Positions 1 to 8,539 of a stretch of DNA of 15,729 nt are shown piece after piece. The position numbers and the translations under genes were made by a program. The DNA is from Cochliopodium minus (Eukaryota > Discosea > Himatismenida > Cochliopodiidae). Within the stretch, counting starts at the first letter, position 1. Each line of letters starts with the position of its first letter. A model generated the notes under the pieces. The model had not been told where the DNA came from. It worked only from the letters and a program-made list of their open reading frames with translations, and ran no database searches. Where the stretch lies: NCBI GenBank assembly GCA_024220525.1, contig JAMYWO010000587.1, positions 1 through 15,729 on the forward strand, read 5' to 3'.

Positions 1-75
1 AAATAAAAATAAAAATAAAAATAAAAATAAAAATAAAAATAAAAATAAAAATAAAAATAAAAATAAAAATAAAAT
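1..75. repeat. (AAAAAT)n microsatellite in a PI3K intron
   Basis: About twelve copies of the hexamer AAAAAT run from the window edge to about 75, inside the PI3K intron whose donor is at 144-143. The array probably continues left of the window. Confidence 0.9.
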
Positions 76-3000
76 TTCAAAAAAATTTAAATTTTAAATG
101 AAAATAAAAATTGATAAAAAATAAAATGTAACCAAAAAGTTTACCTAACAGCTTCATTGCAGAAAGAGGTTTCATAGGACTCCAAATGGCAAGAAGTTTG
201 TTGGCCTCCTTCACATGATTTATTTTTTTCCAGTCACAACTGGTGAGAATGATAGGAAGCAATTCACCCTTCGAAACGAATTTCATTCTATTTTTCCAAA
301 TCATCTAAAAAAAATTTAGAACAGATTATTTAATTTTAAATTTTTAATTTTTAATTTTTAATTTTAATTTTTAATTTTTAATTTTTAATTTTTAATTTTT
401 AATTTTTAATTTTTAATTTTATTTTTTGATTTTTTAATTTTTAATTTTTAATTTAAGATGAATTTACCCTCTTTTCTTTTTCAGAGTATACATACATGGG
501 ATCTTTGGAAAAGAGTTCATCCAATTGCTTTTCTATCATCGTTTTGAACTTTTCTTTCTTTTCAAAAGCATAATCTATGTTTCCCTTTGCTATTAAATTA
601 AAAATTAAAAATTAAAAATTAAATAATAAAAAATAATTATAACAAAAATAATTATTACAAAAAAAATTAAAATAATTAAAATTAAAATAACTAAAATAAA
701 TTTAAAGAAAAATTTGTGAAATAAAGGTTTACTGTTCAAAGAAGGTTCGTTAGTGTTTTTCAAAGAATCAAGCATGCTGTTCATGCTTTTATTTTGGGGA
801 CTTCCTTTTGACTCTGGGAAAAGCATGATACTTGCGTGTGAGGACTCTTTTCTGTTTTTGGCTTTTAAGAAAATGAATAAATAGATTTAAAAGAAATAGA
901 TTTCGAAGAAAATTAATAAAAAATGATTTGATAATAAAAAAAAAATTGAAATAGATAAATTCAAAAAAAATGAAAAAAAATAAATGAAAAATAAAAAATA
1001 AAAATAAAAAATTATATTTATACAATATAATTATATTTATACAATATAATTAAATTGAATAAATTAAAATAGAAAAATTTAAATTGAAAATATTTTCAAG
1101 AAATCAAAAGAAAAAAAAATAGAAAAAAAGAGAAGATTATAAAAGAAAAGATTCGATGAAAAAAAAAGAAAAAAAGAAGAGTACAATTCTGGGTTTCGGG
1201 ATCATCCAAAATAATGTTGGGAGAGGAAAAATTAGGATTGTTTTTGACAGAAAAAGGGATAGTAGACTTGAAAGAAGGAGTGGAAGAATAAATTTCAATA
1301 TTACTACTGCTACCACTATTGCTATTATTACTACTATTGCTATTATTACTACTATTGCTATTGTTACCACTATTGCTGTTATTACTACTATTGCTATTAT
1401 TACTAATCTGTTCATCATTACTCTTTCCCTTTTCATTAAGAAGATTGTTTTTGTTGAGGAGGAGGTTATTTTCAAGGATGGCAGATTGATAAGTGATGGG
1501 TGGATAAAGAATGATGTAGTTCGGGTTGGGAAAAGTGATTTTGAAGAATGCTGGGCATTTTGAAGAAACATTGTCAAATGTTGTTCCTATAAAAAATAAA
1601 AATAAAAAGATAAAAGATAAAAATTATTTAAGATTGAAATTTTTATTTAATTAAATTTTAAAAAATATTTTATTTAAAAATTTTTGAAAATATAATAAAA
1701 ATAAATAGATGGAAATTGTAAACATAAATCCTTAATTAAAATAAAATAAAAAATAAAAAATAAAGAAACTACCAATGGGATTAGCCTCCTCATTTGGCCA
1801 CAAACGAAAGCAATGGAGGCCAGAGATGAAATGTTGGAGATAGTTGAAAAGGGGAATGTTGATCCAACCAAAAGGAACATTGGTGTCCAACGATTTGGAA
1901 GAGTTAACAAGGTAGAAAGATATGGATATCAATGCGCCATCTGGTATGTTGCAAATGTTTTGTGGAAAAGTAATTTTTTGATCAAAAGATACTTTGTTTG
2001 ATATCAATTGTGCCTTTAATAAACCAAAAAATAAAAAATTTTTAATTATTTTATATTTACATTATTTAATATATAAATTCAAACAAAATTTAAAATTGGA
2101 AAAATTTGTTTTAAATTGGAAAAATTTATTTTAAATTGGAAAAATTTGTTTTAAATTGGAAAAATTTATTTTAAATTGGAAAAATTTATTTTAAATTGGA
2201 AAAATTAAATATTCATAAAAAAATCAATCAAAAAAAAATTAACAGAAAACAAAAAAAAAAATGTAAAATTTATTTTAAAAAAGATTTACAGATTGTGTTT
2301 CGATGTCAGTAACATTATATTTTTCCATTCCGTAGTGGATGTTCATTTTAGAAAAGACGTAGATGGATTGCCAATTAGAAACGATGTTGTAAGTGTTGGC
2401 GCTCAAAAACTGCTTCAAGTTGATGTTAGTGACGCTGTTGAACACTACTTGGAGAGGCTCCTTTACTTCTGTGGAAAGCTTATTTCCTAATTCCATTTTT
2501 CTTTTCTTTCTTTTAAATTTTGAAGCATTCTCCATTCCTTTGTTGTCAAAATAAAAATTAATATTTTTAAAAATGAAAAATAAAAGATTAAAAAATAATA
2601 AAAAAAAAAGTGTAAAAAAAATAAGAATATAAAATAAAAAAATAATTTTCTTTTGTTACCTTTCACATTAGTGTCAAATTTGATGTCTTCTCTCAATACA
2701 AGAATGAAAACGATCTTTTCCCTCTTTTTGATACAATTTCTTATGTAGAGATGGTTGAATAAGGCAACTTTGTCTTCGAAACAATATTCGTTACATCCAC
2801 AAATCTTCAAAATGTAGTTTTCTGGTTCCAAAATTCCTTTCAGCTGAGCCTTGCTTTTCTTGCAAAGATGCTTTATCACTTTCTTTGGTGTCAAATCAGC
2901 TAGAAATTAAAAAATTGAAATAATTATAAAAAAAATTTTCAATGATCAAAGTTCCAAAGATGAATTTTGAATTCAAATATAAATTCATCATCAGAATAAT

Positions 3001-6000
3001 TTTTATATTGGATATATATTTTAACATGATAGTATTAACAAAAAAAAATTTTATGATATTTCATATTTTATGTAAAATTAAAAATATTCATAGAAACATG
3101 ATAATTGAGAATTCTAAAAAAAATAATTGAAAAATACTAAAAATATTTTTTTACCAGAAATATTAAGAGTTTTTCCAGTTCCACTGGGCAAAAAAACACG
3201 AACAAAAAAGCTTTGGGGGATATAAAAAGGGACAGGCAAAGTGGTGAGGCCAGTCTGAACGTTGGGAGACCAATCATGGTTAGAACGAGAAATGATTTTG
3301 TTCATGAAATATCTAAACTCTATTATTTCCTCATTGTTCATGATGCTCATGTTGTTGGAGGATCTTCCAATCAAATGTCCAATTTGCACTTCTTTCACTT
3401 TTTCGTTTTGAAACTGTTCTATCTCAATCAACGAAAATGTGGGGGTCACTCTGCTATTCAGGAAGTAGATTATCAATGGTATTTCATCTCTTTTTTTTTT
3501 GTTAAAAATAATTAAATTATAAATTATTATATTATATAAATTTAAATAATTTAAATTGTGAATAAAATGAAAAAAATGAAAAAAAAAACTACATGCTGGT
3601 TTTCTCTTCGGATAAAGAAAAGTAATACTTTAAATCGTCTATTCTGAGGCGATACTCCTTGGACAATTGAAGTTCCTCATCATACTTGTAGTTCATGAGT
3701 CGCTCAATGTCAACATCAGAAGAATCTGAAGAAGAGTTCTCTCTCCTCTTAACATTCATCCTTTCTACATTCTTTTCATCATTCTCTTTTTTTTCAACAT
3801 TTTTCTCTTCATTTTCTTTATTCTCTGATTTCTCAATATTGTTATCATCGAGGTAGGTATTATTAATTTTATTACTATCATTATTAATACTATTATTATT
3901 TTTATTAATACTATTATTATTGTTATTATTAATACTATTATTATTTTTATTATTACCATTATTATTATTATTATTATTATTATTGTCATCATTATTATTT
4001 CCGTTGTTATTGTTGTGAGGGACAGCAATATTGTTGATTTCATCGATTAATTTGAGGATGTCCTCATCTTTGTTGAAACTGAACCTGTTCTCATCTACTG
4101 TGAGGGGGGAATGTTCAAAGTCATCTAAGGAGGACAACAAGGGAACATTGTTCTCCAAAATATTTTCCAAAGTAATCTTTTTCTCCAAATCTAAATGTCC
4201 CCCCTTTCTTTTCTCCCTCCCTTTCCCTTTCTCTTTCTCCCTTTCTTCTTTCTCTTTCTTGTTACCTTTTTAATTAATAATTTTTTTAAAATTCTTTTAA
4301 AGAATTATTGACTTTTACTTATTATTTTTAAAAATAATACTACTTTACTCAAATTATTACATTTTATAAAATGAGAATTGATGATAAAAGATTGTTACCT
4401 TTATCTTTCATTTTACTGTTATTGTTTTTATTATTTTTGTGTTCAATGTGCTTTCTTATCAAAAACATTTTTATGATTTCCAACTTTAAGTCTGAATTTA
4501 CTTTCAAACTACTCACTTCTACCTTTTCACCATTATTTTGATCATCAATATCATTATTCTCACTGTTAAGATGATTGTCATGAGGAACAGGTAAAAGACA
4601 GAAAAAAGAGAAGAGGGAATCTTTGAAGGAAGACTTTCTAATCTGGGATTGTTTCAATTTAATTTGTTGAAACTCTTGTGTCTCAAAAGAGTTTTGTTTC
4701 AAAAGAGAAGACATATCTGTCTGTCTAGAACCCATCTCATAACTACTATTTCCATTATTATTTCCGATTACAACATCACTGTCATTATTATTATTATTAT
4801 CGTTATTATCGTAAATATTATTAATTACAACATTAACATTGTTATGAACACCATTATTTTTGTTACTGTCATTATTAGTATTGTCATTACCATTGTTATT
4901 GTCATTAATTTTATTGTCTAGAAGAGGAATGTTATTTGTGGTAATGATGTTATTGCTGTTGCTGTTGTTGAGGGGAGATTTATCGAGTTTTTGGGGATTA
5001 TACTCGGAGAGTTTTCGGAGTAAGTTTTGGACCATTTCTTCTTGTATTTTCGAATCATTTTTTTTGTAAATGAAAGCATTGTGTCTCGCTCTTCTGATCG
5101 ATTGTGGAATCAATGTCTTTATGTTTTCTCCTGATTCCCTCGGAAGCTCTGTTCCTTCTTTCAAAAGAATTCAATAATAGGTTACATTAAAAAAATAAAA
5201 ATAAAAATAAATTAAAATAAACAACATTAACAATAATAATAAAATGAAATTTAAAAAAAATTTACCCTCTTTGAGAAACTGGACATTTTTACCTAAACTT
5301 GTTTTGTTTTCATTTTCTTCCTCCAAGTTAAAAATTTTCTTAGGAGACACATTTGGCATTTCAGAATCTAGATCCAACTTTAATTACAAAAAAAAATTTA
5401 ATTTATTTTTAAATTTTTTGATTTAATTTTTTAAATAAAAATTGGAAATTTAATGTAATTTTATTAATTTTTTTTTAGTTTTGTTTTTTATTTTCTGATT
5501 TAATCAATTTAAAATTAATGAAAAAAAAGATAAAGTAAATTTTACCTTTTCAATGATCTTGATAGTTTTTCTTGACAAGATGGAAGCAGAAGAAGAAGAA
5601 AGGAGACGAGTACTCTCTAGTTTTTCACCAAAGTCAATGTTTTCTAAAGAAAGTTTGAGAGCAAAATCCCTTTCCTTTTCCTTATCTTCTATATCCTTTT
5701 TATATTCCTCCATCAACTCTTCCAGGCTGTCTTCCAACTCTTCTAGTGGTTCTAAGATAAGTGATTGATCATCAACATCATATTCTTCATTCCAAAAAAA
5801 AAAATGGGTGAAATTTTGGTAAAAAAAAAAAAGAAAAAAAAATATAAAAATAAATGAAAATAATCAAAAAGAAAAAATAATAAAATAAAATAAATATTTA
5901 TTTAATAAAAGAAAAAATAAAATAAATAAAACATCTTCAAATTAATTAAAAATTACCATCATAGATACTTTCAAAATTTTCAATGTTAGCAGAACTTTCT

Positions 6001-8197
6001 TCGAGTTCAATGAGGTCAGTAGAAGTTTTTCCATGCAAAGGAGGGGAGTTGAGGAAAATATTTTTGGGAAGGTTTTGATTCATCTTTCTGGGGGAATCTA
6101 GGTAATCGCTAGGGGGTGTTTTAGAAAGAAGAGAATCTTCAAAGAGCAAACTAAATGATTTTTCTACTTCGTCCAACTGAGAAAAAACTTTGTTTTTATT
6201 CTCTTTGTTGATATCAATAGGATCATTTTTACGACTTTTATTATCATTATCGTTTTTGCTATCTTTTTGATTATTTTTATTTTCACTATCTTTATCATGA
6301 TTGATATTATCATTTTTGTAATTATCATTGTTATTTTTGTGATTGATATTATCATTTTTGTCATTATCATTGTTATTTTTGTGATTCATATTATCATTTT
6401 TGTCATTATCATTCTTTTTGGTGCTTTCTTTTTTTGGAGAATTTTTGGGATCATCTTTGGTAGATTTCTTGGGTTGGGAGACAGTCTTTTTGCTCTTTAA
6501 AGGGAGAAGATTGACTTTTTCAAGTTTGACAAGAAAACCCTCTCCTAAACTTTCAATCTGGCCAACAGAATAATCATTGGGAATGGTGAGGTTGTTTTTA
6601 TGAGGATTGGTGTTGTTGACAGTTTTCAAAAGGTATTCTTTTGGTTCCCAATTTCTTTTAGAACAACACTTTGAAATGAGGGATTCAACAGAGGAAGTTA
6701 AATTGATGTAATTGGCAGAATAAGTTAGGTCAGGAAGCATTATTTTTACAACTACTCCTTTCGCGTTGGAAGTATTATGCAAATCATTTTGTGTCTTGAA
6801 ATTTCTTGTAACTTTTAGAGGAGGATTGTTGATGTTGTTGGAGGAGGTGTTTTTGTCTCTGGGAGAGAGGATCTTTTCTCTTGGAGATAAAATTTTGTCG
6901 AGGGGATTATTGAGAAGTTTGTCTCTGGGAGAAAGGATCTTGTCGCGAGGAGAAAGAGAAAGCAACATCTCTTCTTCTTTGCTTTCAAATAATTTGAATC
7001 CTTCTTTAAAAGAGTTTCTTGTTTCGGGTGTGGATTCTTTGGAGGATCTCCTTCCTGTTGGAGATTCTTTGGAGGATCTTATAATCTTTGTTTCTTTTGA
7101 TGTTAGTAGAGGTGAATCTTTGGATGTTCTTCCTGTCTGTGTTTCTTTGGATGATCTCACCAGTGGTGATTCTCTTGGAATATTATTGCTTTTGATTGTT
7201 GAATTATCTGAATTTCTTGTTAGGAGATTTGGTGATTGATCTTCTTCGATATATTCACAAAGTTCTTCCATAGACTCTATGCTTTGAATATTTTTGATTG
7301 AAGTTTTTTTGATCAATTTGAAATTTGGGATTTCATTTGTCATTGAATTTATCAAAATATCAGACATTATATCGTTTTTTGTGAGAGCATGATCTTCTAT
7401 AGAAAGTGCTATACCTTCATTTCCATTACTCTCGTAAAATTTCACAATTTTCTTCATATCTTGGATTGTTTGATGGATAAATTCACTCACTGTTTGTCCT
7501 TTTTTATATTTCGCAATAATTGTAGAATTCTTTCTTGTCAATGAGATATTATAGGATTCAGGACTTTGAAAGGAATTTGATTCTGTTGATAAAATATTTG
7601 ATTCAGATGGAGGAGTATTGCTATAATTTATGGTGTTAGTGTTACTATTGTTATTATTGTCTATTTTGATGTTTTGTTTTGCATCTTTTAAAGTTAATTC
7701 AATTAATCCTTTTTCTAACTCTTTCCTTGAAAATGTGAATCTCTTTCTTGGAGGAGGTCCTTTTTTCCTAGATATTTTTGGAAATATAATTAATAAAAGG
7801 TTGTTTTTAATAAAAAGGGTATAAAAAAAATAGTATTACAAACTATTCTTTTCATCTTTATCTTGCTTTTTCACTAGATTAAGTGTAACTTTGCCCAATT
7901 GAGAAATACTATCTATTATTTGTTGATTTGCAGTTGATATCTTCTTATATTCCACATTCAATTCGTGATCATTTATTGAAAATACAAATTCATTTATGAG
8001 ATGTTTTTCATTTCTCAACGAAACAATCGAATTAAAAATATATCTCTGGTAATAAATTTAGGAAATATAAAATTGTTATTGAAAATTTCAAAAATAAAAA
8101 CCTTTGTCATATCAATTGTGTAATTATTTGGAATCTGAAATTTGTGGTTTTCATTATTGTAAAAAATAATAAGATCAATTTTGGAATTTTGAGCCAT
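1..8197 (-). CDS. Class I phosphoinositide 3-kinase catalytic subunit with giant N-terminal extension (3' part off the left edge)
   Basis: Lipid kinase that phosphorylates phosphoinositides at the 3-position at the plasma membrane, normally downstream of Ras. Exons, 5' to 3' on the minus strand: 8197-8102, 8045-7840, 7767-5957, 5784-5546, 5377-5266, 5157-4399, 4265-3593, 3489-3155, 2899-2660, 2537-2290, 2013-1773, 1586-1185, 861-733, 589-468, 304-145; positions 1-144 are intron. All 14 joins are GT-AG and keep phase, giving 1,924 residues plus one base. ATG 8197 is the first in-frame ATG; an in-frame stop lies 42 bases upstream of it. Residues 1-97 look ABD/ubiquitin-like, about 172-253 a second and 438-522 a third such fold. 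Low-complexity Asn-, Ser- and Lys-rich linkers fill the rest to about 1,300. IGHLIGR (1335-1341) matches the ABD-RBD linker. FFVRVFLP (1393 on), YILKICGCNEY (1439-1449) and YIRNCI (1462-1467) mark the PI3K Ras-binding domain. C2 runs from about 1515 (LQVVF, FGWINIPLFNY, LWPNEEANPIG). SEKEKRMIWKNRMKF and the CDWKKI and WSPMKP motifs are the helical domain. The kinase domain is outside the window. Core identity is very secure; that the extension belongs to the same gene is inferred from phase continuity. Confidence 0.9.
341..454. repeat. (ATTTTTA)n tandem repeat in PI3K intron 14
   Basis: A 7-bp unit, ATTTTTA, is repeated with a few interruptions and fills most of the intron 305-467. It leaves only short donor- and acceptor-proximal sequence. 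Confidence 0.85.
862..1184 (-). other. PI3K intron 12 (323 nt), no gene content
   Basis: This is the longest intron of the PI3K model. Its donor reads GTACTC rather than the GTAAA usual here, and its acceptor is AAAAG. It is almost pure A/T and holds two perfect 19-bp tandem copies at 1011-1048. I see no RNA gene or conserved element in it. Confidence 0.7.
1011..1048. repeat. Two perfect 19-bp tandem copies in PI3K intron 12
   Basis: The unit ATTATATTTATACAATATA occurs at 1011-1029 and again, without a mismatch, at 1030-1048. Parts of it are nearly self-complementary (TATATT/AATATA), so the pair could form a small hairpin. Confidence 0.85.
1301..1405 (-). repeat. Coding 18-bp minisatellite (Asn/Ser run) in the PI3K C2 region
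   Basis: On the minus strand an 18-bp unit with codon order AGT AGT AAT AAT AGC AAT repeats about five times. It gives an Asn/Ser run at about residues 1713-1750 in exon 12, between the last recognisable C2 strand and the C2-helical linker. Sequence variants (GGT for AGT) mark single units. Confidence 0.85.
2091..2206. repeat. 20-bp tandem repeat, about 5.8 copies, in PI3K intron 10
   Basis: The unit TTAAATTGGAAAAATTTATT, alternating with a version that has G at position 18, is repeated from 2091 to 2206 inside intron 2014-2289. Copies are nearly identical, so the array is recent or being homogenised. Confidence 0.9.
3858..4016 (-). repeat. Asn-rich coding repeat (AAT/AAC) in PI3K exon 7
   Basis: Runs of ATT/GTT trinucleotides on the plus strand read as AAT/AAC on the coding strand. 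They give a stretch of Asn with occasional Ser, Lys, Ile and Gly between two acidic segments of the N-terminal extension. Confidence 0.85.
4743..4970 (-). repeat. Asn/Asp-rich coding stretch in PI3K exon 6
   Basis: A second trinucleotide-derived region encodes Asn/Asp with scattered Val, Ile and Gly. It separates a basic segment (SIRRARHNAF) from a Gln/Ser-rich one. It is typical of low-complexity insertions in AT-rich amoebae. Confidence 0.8.
6201..6455 (-). other. Third ubiquitin-like/RBD-like module of the PI3K lies upstream; this stretch is the Lys/Asn-rich linker after it
   Basis: After the RBD-like module (residues 438-522, encoded at about 6728-6476), exon 3 encodes a strongly hydrophilic linker of Lys, Asp, Asn and Ser (about residues 530-620) with no visible fold. 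It contains the 42-bp coding repeat listed separately. It probably acts as a flexible spacer. Confidence 0.55.
6299..6412 (-). repeat. 42-bp coding repeat, about 2.7 copies, in PI3K exon 3
   Basis: A 42-bp unit (14 residues, pattern KNDNINHKNNNDND) lies at 6299-6340, 6341-6382 and in part at 6383-6412, with only a few substitutions. It expands the hydrophilic linker without breaking frame. Confidence 0.85.
6852..6956 (-). repeat. LSPRDK-type peptide repeats in the PI3K extension
   Basis: The coding strand gives LSPRDKI, LSPRDKL, LDKILSPREKI and LSPRDK in quick succession (about residues 372-406). Each unit has a Ser-Pro followed by a basic/acidic pair. Such sites suit proline-directed kinases or a repeated docking motif; the function is not known. 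Confidence 0.75.
7032..7160 (-). repeat. SSKES/SKETQTGR-type Ser-Lys repeats in the PI3K extension
   Basis: Residues about 304-346 repeat a short motif (RSSKETQTGR, TSKDSPL, SSKESPTGRR, SSKES). The basic, Ser-rich, Pro-containing character suggests a disordered phosphorylated segment. No catalytic or folded domain is visible here. Confidence 0.7.
7862..8197 (-). other. N-terminal ABD/ubiquitin-like module of the PI3K (residues 1-97)
   Basis: Encoded by exons 1 and 2, interrupted by the 56-nt intron 8046-8101. The pattern is strand (KIDLIIFY), strand (HKFQIPNN), helix (MTKRYIFNSIVSL), strand (EFVFSINDHEL), then a terminal strand (KVTLNLVKK). This resembles the ubiquitin-like fold of the p110 adaptor-binding domain, which usually opens class I PI3Ks. 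The fold assignment is by pattern only. Confidence 0.5.
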
Positions 8198-8256
8198 AAC
8201 CAAGGCTCTATCGATTTTTTTTTTTGAAGAAAGAAATTAAAAAAATAGAAGATCAA
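8198..8256. promoter_or_regulatory. 59-bp divergent 5' region between the PI3K and a small gene
   Basis: The start codons of the PI3K (8197, minus) and the small orphan gene (8257, plus) are only 59 bp apart. The gap has an 11-T tract at 8215-8225 followed by an A-rich stretch. No motif beyond the homopolymer is recognisable. The spacing is so short that transcripts must start within it or overlap. Confidence 0.5.
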
Positions 8257-8445
8257 ATGGATAATAAAAACAACAAAAATGAAAAATCAATGGGGAAGTG
8301 CAACCTTTATTTGGAAGACTTAGCAATACAGATGAATAATAATTTTTTTTCAAAAACAACACTCAAAGCAATCACAAAAGTATTTGATTGTGCCATCACA
8401 TTCAATATAAATAATATGCCTGAGAGGATAAAAAGAGATCCATAA
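8257..8445 (+). CDS. Small orphan protein, 62 aa
   Basis: A single uninterrupted frame from the first ATG at 8257 to TAA at 8443-8445. The reading frame is also open upstream to 8224, but only with a non-ATG codon. The N-terminal 10 residues are Asn/Lys-rich. The remainder (KCNLYLEDLAIQ ... LKAITKVFDCAITF) looks like two amphipathic helices with two cysteines, and the C-terminus is basic. I do not recognise the family. It sits between the PI3K (divergent) and Ariadne (convergent, 94 bp away). Codon use and the presence of a folded-looking segment favour a real gene, but its size leaves doubt. Confidence 0.5.
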   Translation: MDNKNNKNEKSMGKCNLYLEDLAIQMNNNFFSKTTLKAITKVFDCAITFNINNMPERIKRDP

Positions 8446-8539
8446 GCTTATTTATTAAAAATTAAAAACAATATTGAAAGAATTCCTCTAAATTTAATTA
8501 AGTTTGCAATTGAACAAATAATTTGTAGTAGAATGGATC

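Noticed and set aside
1-454. Telomere-like or CRISPR-like array
   Set aside because: The units are pure A/T 6- and 7-mers confined to introns, with no spacers, no G-rich strand and genes continuing on both sides.
1137-1577. 146-residue hydrophobic frame with Ile/Val repeats on the minus strand, and a similar 135-residue frame on the plus strand
   Set aside because: Both are shadows of the Asn/Ser minisatellite in PI3K exon 12, whose true frame continues the C2 domain.
2942-3130. 62-residue plus-strand frame starting with ATG
   Set aside because: It lies within PI3K intron 8, has intron-like composition and no domain, and the gene on the other strand accounts for the region.
3765-4043. Minus-strand frame rich in Ile/Met that looks like membrane segments
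   Set aside because: It is the off-frame reading of Asn codon runs in PI3K exon 7.
6766-7239. 157-residue plus-strand frame with LSLGERILSRGE repeats
   Set aside because: It is the antisense image of the LSPRDK and SSKES repeats of the PI3K and has no start context or domain.
7836-8197. Separate small gene for residues 1-100 upstream of the PI3K extension (stop TAA at 7838-7836)
   Set aside because: A donor GTAATA just before the stop and the acceptor CTAG at 7769-7768 join it in frame to exon 3; a stand-alone protein would leave exon 3 without a start codon nearby.
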